Shown piece after piece: positions 45,304-52,796 of a stretch of DNA of 64,000 nt. Every line of letters starts with the position of its first letter. Within the stretch, counting starts at the first letter, position 1. The notes below the pieces were generated by a model. It saw only the letters and a program-made list of their open reading frames with translations, did no database searches and was not told where the DNA came from. Made by a program: the position numbers and the translations under genes. Source of the DNA: Granulosicoccus sp963833195 (GTDB taxonomy: Bacteria; Pseudomonadota; Gammaproteobacteria; Granulosicoccales; Granulosicoccaceae); assembly GCA_963833195.1 (NCBI GenBank), contig CAWHXF010000027.1:4402001-4466000 (forward strand). The letters run 5' to 3'.

Positions 45304-46566
45304 GTGACCAAGACGAAACCGTTTTGCATTCCGAAAGCGCTGGTGTGGGAGGCATGGCAGCGCGTGAAGGCCAACCATGGAGCGGCCGGAATCGATGGTC
45401 AGACGATCGGTGAGTTCGAGGCCGATTGCTCGAAGAACCTCTACCGGATCTGGAACCGGATGTCGTCGGGGACGTACTTTCCCCCGGCGGTCAGAGCAGT
45501 GCCGATTCCGAAGAAGTCCGGCGGGGAGCGGGTGCTTGGCGTGCCAACGGTCGGCGACAGGATTGCGCAGACCGCCGTCACGCTCGTGCTGGAGCCGGAG
45601 CTGGAGGGCGTCTTCCACGACGACTCCTACGGCTACCGGCCGGGACGCTCGGCGCACGACGCGCTCGCGGTGACGCGAAAGCGTTGCTGGGAGCGCGACT
45701 GGGTGCTGGAGTACGACATCCGTGGGCTCTTCGACAACATCGATCACGAGCTGCTCCTGAGAGCACTTCGGAAGCACTGCGACGAGCGCTGGGTGCTCCT
45801 GTTGGTGGAGCGCTGGCTGACGGCCCCGATGCGTGGGCAGGACGGGATCGAGCATCCGAGAACGGTCGGCACGCCCCAAGGTGGCCCGCTGTCTCCCGTG
45901 CTCGCGAACCTGTTCCTGCACTACGCGCTGGACCGGTGGCTGGCGACGCACCATCCGGACATCCCGTTCTGCCGCTATGCCGACGACGGCATCCTGCACT
46001 GCCGGACCGAGGACGAGGCGAACACGATGCGCCAGCGTCTGGACGCGCGGCTTCGAGACGTTGGGCTGGAGCTGCACCCGGACAAGACCCGGGTGGTGTA
46101 CTGCAAGGATCGCGATCGCACGGGAACGCACGAGCACGTGGCGTTCGATTTTCTCGGCTACACGTTCCGGCCGAGGAGGATCGTGACGCGTCAGGGGAAG
46201 CCATCGACGACGTTCAGCCCGGCGGTGAGCCGGCAGTCGATGACAGCGATGCGGCAGTCGATCAGACGGCGGCATCTTCCCTTGAGAAGCGAGTGGGAGC
46301 TGGCCGACCTGGCACGGGCGATGGAGCCGCAGGTGCGAGGCTGGATAGCCTACTACTGTCGCTTTCGCGGCTCGGAGTTCCAGCCCGTGGCAGAGCATCT
46401 GGACGGGATCATCGTGCGCTGGGCCATGAGGAAGTACAAGCGCCTTCGAGGTCGCAAGAGCCAGGCGTACGTTTGGCTCGGCCGACGGAGGCGGGACTCG
46501 CCGGGGCTCTTCCGTCATTGGAGAAGCCGTGGTGGGTTCGCGGCCGGAGCGATGGGAGCCCGGTGA
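45304..46566 (+). CDS. ltrA: Group II intron reverse transcriptase/maturase
   Basis: About 420 residues. RT fingers and palm motifs: HGAAGIDGQTIGEFE, PKKSGGERVLGVPTVGDRIAQ, SYGYRPGRSAHDAL, DIRGLFDNIDHELLL, GTPQGGPLSPVLANLFLHYALD and the catalytic CRYADDGILHC, followed by FDFLGYTFRPR. A group II maturase (GIIM) domain ends the protein with VRGWIAYYCRFRGSEFQPV. It reverse-transcribes the intron at new sites and helps splicing. No HNH endonuclease domain is seen. The start is GTG 45304, or GTG 45268 upstream in frame. Its TGA (46564-46566) lies inside domain V, so reading frame and ribozyme core overlap. Confidence 0.93.
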   Translation: MTKTKPFCIPKALVWEAWQRVKANHGAAGIDGQTIGEFEADCSKNLYRIWNRMSSGTYFPPAVRAVPIPKKSGGERVLGVPTVGDRIAQTAVTLVLEPELEGVFHDDSYGYRPGRSAHDALAVTRKRCWERDWVLEYDIRGLFDNIDHELLLRALRKHCDERWVLLLVERWLTAPMRGQDGIEHPRTVGTPQGGPLSPVLANLFLHYALDRWLATHHPDIPFCRYADDGILHCRTEDEANTMRQRLDARLRDVGLELHPDKTRVVYCKDRDRTGTHEHVAFDFLGYTFRPRRIVTRQGKPSTTFSPAVSRQSMTAMRQSIRRRHLPLRSEWELADLARAMEPQVRGWIAYYCRFRGSEFQPVAEHLDGIIVRWAMRKYKRLRGRKSQAYVWLGRRRRDSPGLFRHWRSRGGFAAGAMGAR

Positions 46567-46589
46567 GCCGAGAGGTTCACGCCGGGTTC
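46556..46589 (+). ncRNA. Group II intron domain V
   Basis: Exactly 34 nt: AGC triad at 46557-46559; lower stem AGCCCGG with CCGGGTT; a 2-nt CG bulge; upper stem TGAGCC with GGTTCA; GAGA tetraloop. This is the catalytic core hairpin, paired throughout with wobble at two positions. Confidence 0.92.
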
Positions 46590-46765
46590 TGAGAGAGGCC
46601 GAGGGGGCAGTTCCCTCGGCCTACTCACCAACCGCAAGTAGCCGGACGGCATGGAGCGGTACGGGCGAGGCGATCGAGCTCATCGGGCCGGAACGCCGGT
46701 CGGGCAGGCTCGGATCGAGCGGCTCGGTGCGGGAAGAAGTGCGAGGCGGTGCACGGTCGGTGGCG

Positions 46766-46892
46766 CGGCGGCGGGCCAGGCGGCGGGCCAGGCGGCGGGC
46801 CAGGCGGCGAGCCAGGCGGCGGGCCAGGCGGCGGGCCAGGCGGCGAGCCAGGCGGCGGGCCAGGCGGCGGACCAGGCGGCGGGCAAGGCGGC
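46766..46892. repeat. 12-bp tandem repeat
   Basis: About ten copies of CAGGCGGCGGGC, with variants (CGAGC, CGGAC, GGCAAG) near the 3' end. The period is a multiple of three, so every frame encodes a four-residue repeat (for example GGGP or PAAW). It lies 3' of the intron. The rest of 46629-47095 shows no reliable gene. Confidence 0.85.
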
Positions 46893-47095
46893 CGCTCGGG
46901 GTGGGGCGCGCCGGTGCGACGAGCATGGTGGGTCTCGGTGCGACCGGAGCGGCACCGGTACGGGGCAGGCAGGTGGGTCGTGGACGGTCGGGGCGCGCGA
47001 GCGGGGGCGAGTCGGTCAGCGCGGTGACGCCGGGGCAGGGAGGCTCGGCGGGGCTCGGCAGCGGGTGGCAGAGTCGGTGGGTCCGGGCGAGGTTC

Positions 47096-47225
47096 GGCGA
47101 CGCTCGAGGGGGGCGAGGATCGCGTCGATGGTGCGAAGGTCCTCGATGCAGGCGATCAGGCGCAACTGCCCGCCGCATTCGGTGCAGTGGCGAACGTCGA
47201 TGCCGAAGACACGCGCCAGACCCGG
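47096..47225 (-). pseudogene. IS91-type transposase, zinc-ribbon C-terminal fragment
   Basis: Minus strand, after a TAG at 47228-47226: GLARVFGIDVRHCTECGGQL, then RLIACIEDLRTIDAILAPLE. This paired-Cys zinc ribbon preceding IASIE-like text is characteristic of IS91/IS801-type transposase C-termini. Only about 43 residues remain, fused to the Fic remnant. Confidence 0.6.
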
Positions 47226-47523
47226 CTAGGCATCGAACACCAGATCCACGGCTTCGGCGTAGCCGGCCACTTCCTGCTCGTCGCGAGACCCGAACGTGGT
47301 GCGGCCGAGGTTCGACAGCAGCGTCTCGACCTCGGACATCGGACAGCTTCGCCCCTTCGATGCGGGTCGAGGAACCGATGCTCTCGATGGTCGCGACCTT
47401 GCGGAGCGCGGACAGGCGTTCCGGAGAGAAGTGGTCCAGCGCCTGCCAACGGCCCTTGAACTCGTCGATCTCGCCGACGAGCTTCACCTGCTCCGAGGAC
47501 AGGGCGAATCTCGGTGCCTTCAT
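47226..47523 (-). pseudogene. Fic-family protein, N-terminal fragment
   Basis: From ATG 47523: VKLVGEIDEFKGRWQALDHF, SPERLSALRKVATIESIGSS and TRIEGAKLSDV, typical of Fic proteins with a class II inhibitory N-helix (S-T-R-I-E-G). Near 47332 the frame slips; the continuation VETLLSNLGRTTFGSRDEQE then VAGYAEAVDLVFDA is in the next frame and hits TAG. The Fic core HPFxxGNGR is absent. Intact Fic proteins AMPylate targets; this is a stub. It lies next to the IS91 remnant, which probably deleted the rest. Confidence 0.7.
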
Positions 47524-47656
47524 GGCGATTGCACTCCATGGGGTACCCGTATTTACCCGATTTCACCCGAATCCGCTTCGGTGTCCGCGGCTGCCCGTGT
47601 CCCCGATGACTCGCGGATGATTCGCGTGCGCCGGGTCGAAGCCTCACGGGTCGCCA

Positions 47657-47872
47657 TCATTTCGCGGCTCGGAGCCAATCGAGCACGTCCCGGTCTAGCT
47701 CGAGACGGCCCTTGTCCACAAGTATCACGATCTCCCGACCGCCGATCGCGGAAAAGACGGTGCCGGGGCCACGAGCCGCCGCTTCGATCAGGAGGCGCGA
47801 GACGGGGCCAAGGCGCGGGTTCCCGTCGAGCAGCCAGACCAGTACGGGGGTGTCGAGAACAACTGCCTTCAC
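47657..47872 (-). pseudogene. VapC-type PIN toxin, truncated
   Basis: GTG 47872 starts KAVVLDTPVLVWLLDGNPRLGP, and GGREIVILVDKGRLELDRDVLDWL follows. The first Asp and the Glu of the PIN site are present, but the protein ends after 71 residues with TGA; relatives have about 125-130, so the last catalytic acids are missing. The antitoxin gene before it overlaps by GTGA and is intact. It is likely inactive as a toxin. Confidence 0.72.
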
Positions 47873-48105
47873 TCCGTCGCGTCCCACGCCTCGTCGAGCG
47901 GCGCGACGATGTCACGTTGGCGTACGACGCTGCCGCGCAGCGCACCGAACAGCTCGGTCTCGTCGGTAAGCATGGGCACGAGTCGGGCAACCGGCCGGCC
48001 TCGTTTGGTGATGATGAGACCCTCGCCGGTCTCGGCGACTTCGTCGAGAAGCTTCAGGCACCGGGTCTTGAACTCCCCGGCCGGGATACGGACAGATTTG
48101 GACAC
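47869..48105 (-). CDS. VapB/Phd-type antitoxin
   Basis: A 78-residue antitoxin from GTG 48105. The N-terminal part VRIPAGEFKTRCLKLLDEVAETGE and IITKRGRPVARLVP are the classic Phd/YefM DNA-binding text. The C-terminal helix region LTDETELFGALRGSVVRQRDIVAPLDEAW would neutralise the toxin. Its TGA overlaps the truncated vapC start, a normal operon arrangement. It still may repress its own promoter, though the toxin is incomplete. Confidence 0.88.
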   Translation of the reverse strand: MSKSVRIPAGEFKTRCLKLLDEVAETGEGLIITKRGRPVARLVPMLTDETELFGALRGSVVRQRDIVAPLDEAWDATE

Positions 48106-48236
48106 CGAGGGCTCCTGGCCATGGTCAACGACCATCGGAACATCAAGCCTCTCGGCGACCGTGTCAACGCAGGCGCGGCTGTCGCGTCTCCGCGGAGACG
48201 TGACAGCCGTCGAAAGCCCGGCTTCGCGACCGGTCT

Positions 48237-48719
48237 TCAGCGCAGCGGCGGCAACCGTGGCGCGAACGGTGCCGACTGCACGATCGCCGAGTGCGTGACG
48301 CCGTGCTCCAGTAGGCGATCGATCAGCGCCTCCATGTGCGCGACGTCTCGCACGTGCGCGGTGGCGACGAAGCAGTCATCTCCGGAGACGCGATCGCAGC
48401 GCACGATCTCGTCGCTGGCGCGCAGCAACTCGACGGCCTGCTCCATGCGGCCGGGCAGGGGCCGCACGCGAATGGAGAGCGTGAGCGCGTAGCCGAGCTT
48501 CGAAGCATCGACGCGCGCGCCGTAGCCCGTGATGACGCCGCGCTCCTCGAGCCGGCGCACGCGTTCCGCGACGCTCGGAGCGGACATGCCGATGCGTCGG
48601 CCGAGCTCGGCGTTCGACAGCCGCGCGTCCTCGTGCAGCGCTTCCAGCAGGCGTGCGTCGATGCCGTCGATGTCAGCGCGGGCGGGCGCGTCGTCGCGTC
48701 GAACGTCCATGGTCTGCAT
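48237..48719 (-). CDS. Lrp/AsnC-family transcriptional regulator
   Basis: A 160-residue regulator. The helix-turn-helix IDARLLEALHEDARLSNAELGRRIGMSAPSVAERVRRLEE occupies residues 15-55, and the RAM ligand-binding domain follows with YALTLSIRVRPLPG and DEIVRCDRVSGDDCFVATAHVRD. Such proteins sense amino acids and control their transport and metabolism. It is divergent from an amino-acid-exporter-like gene 83 bases away, which it likely regulates, much as Lrp-type proteins control exporters. ATG 48719 was chosen; ATG 48710 is next. Confidence 0.9.
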   Translation of the reverse strand: MQTMDVRRDDAPARADIDGIDARLLEALHEDARLSNAELGRRIGMSAPSVAERVRRLEERGVITGYGARVDASKLGYALTLSIRVRPLPGRMEQAVELLRASDEIVRCDRVSGDDCFVATAHVRDVAHMEALIDRLLEHGVTHSAIVQSAPFAPRLPPLR

Positions 48720-48802
48720 TGCCTTCGATGTTCGGGGGGAACGCGGCGCTTGGCCTTCGAAGGGGCGTTCAAGCGTCGCGCAGCGCTCGCTATCTTGCAC
48801 GC

Positions 48803-49723
48803 ATGGAAGAACGAACCGATGCGGCGGTGCCTGCACAGGCGCTCACGCGCGTTGCCCAGCGCGTGCCGCCGCACGCCTGGTTCGGCGTCTCGGCGGTGTT
48901 CCATTACCTCGGTCCCTCGTTCGCCGTGCTGCTGTTTCCCGCCGTCGGCGTGCTCGGCGTAGCGTGGTTCCGCATCGCGTCGGCGGCGCTCGTGTTCGCA
49001 CCGATCACGCGTCCGTGGCGCACCTTCGCTCGCGCGTCGACGCGCGAGCGACTGCTGCTGCTCGCGTTGGGCGCGTGCCTCGCGGTGATGAATTCCGCCT
49101 TCTACCTCGCGCTCGATCGGTTGCCGATCGCGCTCGTGGCGGCGATCGAGTTCGTCGGCACGATCGGCATCGCGTTGTGGGGACTGCGAACCGGGCGGAA
49201 CTGGCTCGCGCTCGGTCTGACGCTCGTCGGGGTGGCGCTGTTGATCGACGTGCCTTGGCTGCTCGGCTTCGGCGAGGGCGATGAATGGTCATCCGACCCG
49301 GTCGGTCTGTTGTGGGCCGGACTGAACGGGGGGCTGTTCGTGCTCTACATCGTGCTCGGGCACCGGATCGGCGAGGGCGGGGCGTCGGGCGGGGTCGAGC
49401 GGCTCGGCGCGGCGATGTGCGCCGCGTTCCTGTTCGTGATTCCCATCGGGCTTGCGCAGGCGGTGGCGGCCTTCGGTGCGCCGTTGCTCGTGCTCGCGGG
49501 CGTCGCTGTCGGCGTCTGCTCATCGGTGATCCCGTACGTGTGCGATCAGCTCGCCATGTCGCGCCTGCCGCGGGCGAGCTTCGCGCTGCTGCTGGCGCTG
49601 CTGCCCGCGACGGCGACGATCATCGGCGTCGTGGTGCTGCGCCAGATCCCGGACGCGCTGGACATCGTCGGCGTGCTGGCCGTGATGCTCGGGGTGGCGA
49701 TCCATCGGCCGGCGCCGGACTGA
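48803..49723 (+). CDS. EamA-family transporter, RhtA-like amino-acid exporter
   Basis: A 306-residue inner-membrane protein with about ten helices in two EamA halves. RhtA-like text includes FHYLGPSFAVLLFPAVGVLGVAWFRI, FYLALDRLPIALVAAIEFVGTIGIAL near residue 110, and SSVIPYVCDQLAMSRLPRASFALLLALLPATATIIG near 245. RhtA-type members export threonine, homoserine or related amino acids. The divergent Lrp-type gene supports an amino-acid role. A possible -10 (TATCTT) lies in the short gap. ATG 48803. Confidence 0.87.
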   Translation: MEERTDAAVPAQALTRVAQRVPPHAWFGVSAVFHYLGPSFAVLLFPAVGVLGVAWFRIASAALVFAPITRPWRTFARASTRERLLLLALGACLAVMNSAFYLALDRLPIALVAAIEFVGTIGIALWGLRTGRNWLALGLTLVGVALLIDVPWLLGFGEGDEWSSDPVGLLWAGLNGGLFVLYIVLGHRIGEGGASGGVERLGAAMCAAFLFVIPIGLAQAVAAFGAPLLVLAGVAVGVCSSVIPYVCDQLAMSRLPRASFALLLALLPATATIIGVVVLRQIPDALDIVGVLAVMLGVAIHRPAPD

Positions 49724-49761
49724 GGGTCGTTTCGGCAGCTCGCCGATGCTAGCCTGCGGCC

Positions 49762-50307
49762 ATGGTTCACGATCGCCGCCGAGCCCGTCCCTCGATGCGC
49801 TGCGCGGTCGTGGTGTGCGTGGCCTGCCTTCTGTCGGCCGCAACATACGCGGACGATGCGCTCGACAACGTCTTCCTTCACATCGTCGCTCACGAGATGG
49901 GTCACGCGATGATCCGCGAGTTCGACCTGCCCGTGACCGCGAGCGAGGAGGCGATGGCCGATGCCTTCGCCGTCGTCGCGTTGCACTACGAGTTCCCCAC
50001 GCGTGCGGCGGACATCGTGGCCGATCGGGCGGCGGCGCATCTGGCGGACGTCGATGCGGTCGGCATGTTCGGCGAGTGCCCTTCGGAGGCGCGACGCGCC
50101 GGCGCGGTCGTCTGTCTCGCGTTCGCGCTCGACCCGGAGGGGCACGCGGCGATGGCACAGCGGTTCGGCCTCGAAGGTGAGGCGGCCGCGGCGTGCGAGG
50201 ATTTCGGCGCGGAGATCGTGCGGGGCTGGCGGCGCAGCATCGCTCCGTACCGAATGCCCGAGCAGGCGCGGGTGACCGAGGTGGGGTTCCGTGAAGGCAA
50301 GGGATGA
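49762..50307 (+). CDS. DUF4344-type exported metallopeptidase
   Basis: A 181-residue protein with a signal peptide (MRCAVVVCVACLLSAATYA; ATG 49762 or 49795). The metal motif HIVAHEMGHAMI has the HExxH zinc-binding pattern, with the third ligand likely in EEAMADAFAV twelve or so residues later. CPSEARRAGAVVCLAFALDPEG and the Cys in CEDFGAEIVRGW are conserved-looking. The family is defined by homology as DUF4344 peptidases; substrates are unknown. It is located in the periplasm and is not obviously linked to its neighbours. Confidence 0.8.
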   Translation: MVHDRRRARPSMRCAVVVCVACLLSAATYADDALDNVFLHIVAHEMGHAMIREFDLPVTASEEAMADAFAVVALHYEFPTRAADIVADRAAAHLADVDAVGMFGECPSEARRAGAVVCLAFALDPEGHAAMAQRFGLEGEAAAACEDFGAEIVRGWRRSIAPYRMPEQARVTEVGFREGKG

Positions 50308-50456
50308 CTGCTGACGGGCGGCCGACCGACGCGGCCGCGGACGACGCGATGAGGATGCTCGCGGGTATCGGCTGGCATTCGAGGATCACTCTCGCGCTGG
50401 ACCATTGCGACGACGGCGCGAGCTGGTCCCGCTCGGAGCGGACAATTCTCGTCTGA
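50304..50456 (+). CDS. Short ORF overlapping the DUF4344 gene
   Basis: ATG 50304 overlaps the previous TGA (ATGA) and runs 50 residues to TGA 50454-50456, with MRMLAGIGWHSRITLALDH. There is no recognisable domain. The coupled position is its only support. Confidence 0.25.
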   Translation: MTADGRPTDAAADDAMRMLAGIGWHSRITLALDHCDDGASWSRSERTILV

Positions 50457-50633
50457 GACGAGTACCTCGAGCGCGTCGCCGCGGACGCGCGATCGACCCG
50501 TTGATGCGCTGACCGCGTGCGAGGGTGGGAGGCGGCCTTGCTTGGTCATGTCCGCATCGGTGGGATGCCGGTCCTTGTGGACCCGCGCGGCCGTCCACGA
50601 CACTGTCGGCCATTGCCCCGTCGAGTCGCCCGC

Positions 50634-51602
50634 ATGCCCCGGACCGTCGTCCTCTTCGCCTACCCGGACTGCCAACTGCTGGACGTGGCGGGCCCTTGGC
50701 AGGTGTTTGCCACCGCCAACGCGCTGGCCGGCGAGAGCCTTTATGGCCTGCAACTGCTCGCCGAGCGAACGGGTCCGGTCGCGACAAACGGTCTGCTGCG
50801 CATCAATGCGGATCTTGGTTGGAACGGGCTGGGCGCGCTGGGGCCCGTGGACACGTTCCTCGTGGCGGGCGGTAGCGGCGTGTTCGCGCAACGAAGCGAT
50901 GCCGGGCTGCTCGAGTGCCTGCGGGGCGAAGCCGAGCGCGTGCGCCGCCTCGGCGCCATCTGCAGGAGCGCCTTCCTGCTCACCGCGGCGGGGCTGCTGG
51001 ACGGTCGGCGCGCCACTACGCACTGGCGCTACGCGGAGCGCCTGGTCGCCGAGCATCCCGACGTGCGGGTCGATGCCGAGGCGCTGTACATCGACGGCGG
51101 CGATCGCTACACGAGCGCGGGCGTGACGGCGGACATCGATCTGGCGTTGTCCCTGCTAGCGGCCGATCACGGGTCGGCGCTCGCGGGCCGGGTGGCGCGC
51201 GAGCTCGTCGTGTTCCTGCACCGACCTGGCGGGCAGTCGCAGTTCAGCGAGGCGCTCGCGCACCAGGCGCGTTCGGACGGGCCGCTGCGGCGCGTCGTCG
51301 ATGCGCTGCACGCCGACCCCGGCGCGGCGCACGATCTCGAGAACATGGCGAGCCTCGCGGCCGTGACGCCTCGTCATCTGTCGAGGCTCTTCCGGAGTCA
51401 CCTGCAGACGAGCCCCGGGGCGTACCTCACGCGCGTGCGGCTGGAGCGGGCGCGAAGCTGCCTGCTCGAGGGCGAACGCGCACCGCCGCTCGGCCGCCTG
51501 CCCGAGCGCTGGCGACTCGGCGGCGGCGAGCAGTTTCGCCGGTTGTTCCACCGCCATTGCGGCGTGCCGCCGTCGCTCCACCGCGAGCGCTTCGGCCGAT
51601 GA
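50634..51602 (+). CDS. GlxA-family AraC-type regulator
   Basis: A 322-residue protein. The DJ-1/PfpI-like N-terminal domain covers about 1-190 (VVLFAYPDCQLLDVAGPWQVF; LGAICRSAFLLTAAGLLDGRRATTHW). Cys and His occur in the positions of the amidotransferase-like site. The C-terminal AraC helix-turn-helix is at 215-315, with MASLAAVTPRHLSRLFRSHLQ and QFRRLFHRHCGVPPS. These regulators respond to nitrogenous compounds or toxicants. The stop overlaps the MFS gene (ATGA), so regulator and transporter form an operon. ATG 50634 begins the first strand. Confidence 0.9.
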   Translation: MPRTVVLFAYPDCQLLDVAGPWQVFATANALAGESLYGLQLLAERTGPVATNGLLRINADLGWNGLGALGPVDTFLVAGGSGVFAQRSDAGLLECLRGEAERVRRLGAICRSAFLLTAAGLLDGRRATTHWRYAERLVAEHPDVRVDAEALYIDGGDRYTSAGVTADIDLALSLLAADHGSALAGRVARELVVFLHRPGGQSQFSEALAHQARSDGPLRRVVDALHADPGAAHDLENMASLAAVTPRHLSRLFRSHLQTSPGAYLTRVRLERARSCLLEGERAPPLGRLPERWRLGGGEQFRRLFHRHCGVPPSLHRERFGR

Positions 51603-52759
51603 ACGCGAACGTGCTGCTGCTGTCCGCCTGCCAGGCGTTGCTGGTGACGGGCAACATCCTGCTGATCGCGGTCTCGCCGCTGATCGGCGCGGAGCTCGCG
51701 CCGTCGGTCGCCTTGTCCACCGCGCCCGTCGCGACGCAATGGCTCGGGCTGATGTGCGCGACGATTCCGGCGTCCCTGCTGATGGCGCGCATCGGCAGGC
51801 GCACCGGCTTCGTGCTGGGCAACCTCGTCGGCATCGCGGGCGCGGCGCTCGCCGTGATGGCTCTGGTGCGCGAGAGCTTCGGGGCGTTCCTGCTCGCGAC
51901 CTGGCTCATCGGCATCGGCATCGGCGTGGGACAGCTCTACCGCTTCGCGGCGATCGAGGCCGCGACAGCCGCGGAGCGCGAGCGGGCGCTCGGGCTCGTC
52001 ATGGGCGGCGGCGTGCTGGCCGCGTTCGCGGGTCCGTGGCTCGCGAGGAACAGCCACGCGCTGGTGGACGTGCCGTTTCTCGGCAGCTTCGTCGGTCTGG
52101 GTGCGCTCTACGTGCTGGCGCTGGTGCTGCTGGCGTTCGTGCGATTGCCGCCGGTGGACCGGGCCGAGGCTTCGGGTCCGGTACGCGACGTGACGGACAT
52201 CGTCGCGCAGCCGCTGTTCGTTCGCGCCGTCGTGACCGCGATCGTCGGCTACGGCGTCATGAACCTCGCCATGGTGGCCACGCCGCTCGCGATGGCGGCC
52301 GAGGGCCACGGCTTCGATCACGTGGCGGGCACGATCCAGTGGCACGTGGTGGCGATGTTCCTGCCGTCGTTCTTCACCGGCGGCCTGGTCGTGCGCCACG
52401 GCGCGAACGCCGTGATCGCCGCGGGGTGCGCGCTGCTCGTGGCGAGTGCGGGCGTCGCGCAGCTCGACGCGGGCGCGCCGGGCTACATGCTGGGACTGGT
52501 GCTGCTGGGCGTGGGCTGGAACTTCACGTTCCTGCCCGCGACCGGTCTGCTCACCGGCGCGTATCGGCCGGCCGAGAAGGCGCGCGCGCAGGCGGCCAAC
52601 GAGTTCCTGCTGTTCTCGGTCGTCGCGCTGACCGCGCTCGGGTCGGGGCCGATGCTGTCGGCGCTCGGGTGGGCGCAGCTGAACCTCTGGCTGATTCCCC
52701 TGGCGCTGGTGCCGCTGTGGTGGTGTCGGCCCGCGGGACGAGTGCCGGCGCGAAGCTGA
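51599..52759 (+). CDS. MFS transporter coupled to the GlxA regulator
   Basis: A 386-residue major facilitator protein with about twelve helices. The loop motif between helices 2 and 3 reads MARIGRRTGFVLGN near residue 60. The second half begins near 200 with LFVRAVVTAIVGYGVMNLAMVATPLAM. The ATG overlaps the regulator's TGA. The family is typical of drug or metabolite efflux. The substrate is unknown, but joint transcription with a GlxA-type sensor suggests efflux of the compound it senses. Confidence 0.88.
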   Translation: MNANVLLLSACQALLVTGNILLIAVSPLIGAELAPSVALSTAPVATQWLGLMCATIPASLLMARIGRRTGFVLGNLVGIAGAALAVMALVRESFGAFLLATWLIGIGIGVGQLYRFAAIEAATAAERERALGLVMGGGVLAAFAGPWLARNSHALVDVPFLGSFVGLGALYVLALVLLAFVRLPPVDRAEASGPVRDVTDIVAQPLFVRAVVTAIVGYGVMNLAMVATPLAMAAEGHGFDHVAGTIQWHVVAMFLPSFFTGGLVVRHGANAVIAAGCALLVASAGVAQLDAGAPGYMLGLVLLGVGWNFTFLPATGLLTGAYRPAEKARAQAANEFLLFSVVALTALGSGPMLSALGWAQLNLWLIPLALVPLWWCRPAGRVPARS

Positions 52760-52796
52760 GGGTCGCCCGCTGACGCGCCGACGACCGGCTCCGGCA

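Larger units (their letters stand above)
44887..46628 (+). mobile_element. Group II intron with reverse transcriptase
   Basis: A ribozyme-type retroelement of about 1.7 kb. The 3' part is secure: a 34-nt domain V at 46556-46589, a domain VI hairpin (GGCCGAGGG ... CCCTCGGCC) with a bulged A near 46623, and a typical end CTACTCAC near 46628. The 5' boundary is only estimated: GTGAGCGTCC at 44887 fits a GTG-type start about 417 bases before the RT start. The structured 5' domains lie in 44.9-45.3 kb. The intron is in plus orientation beside remnants of other mobile genes. Confidence 0.82.

Noticed and set aside
46766..46892. CRISPR array
   Set aside because: The units are contiguous 12-mers without spacers and no cas genes lie nearby.
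46749..47027. Gly-Pro repeat protein in the tandem array
   Set aside because: It arises simply from the 12-bp repeat in that frame; other frames are equally open, with no signal peptide or start context to favour one.
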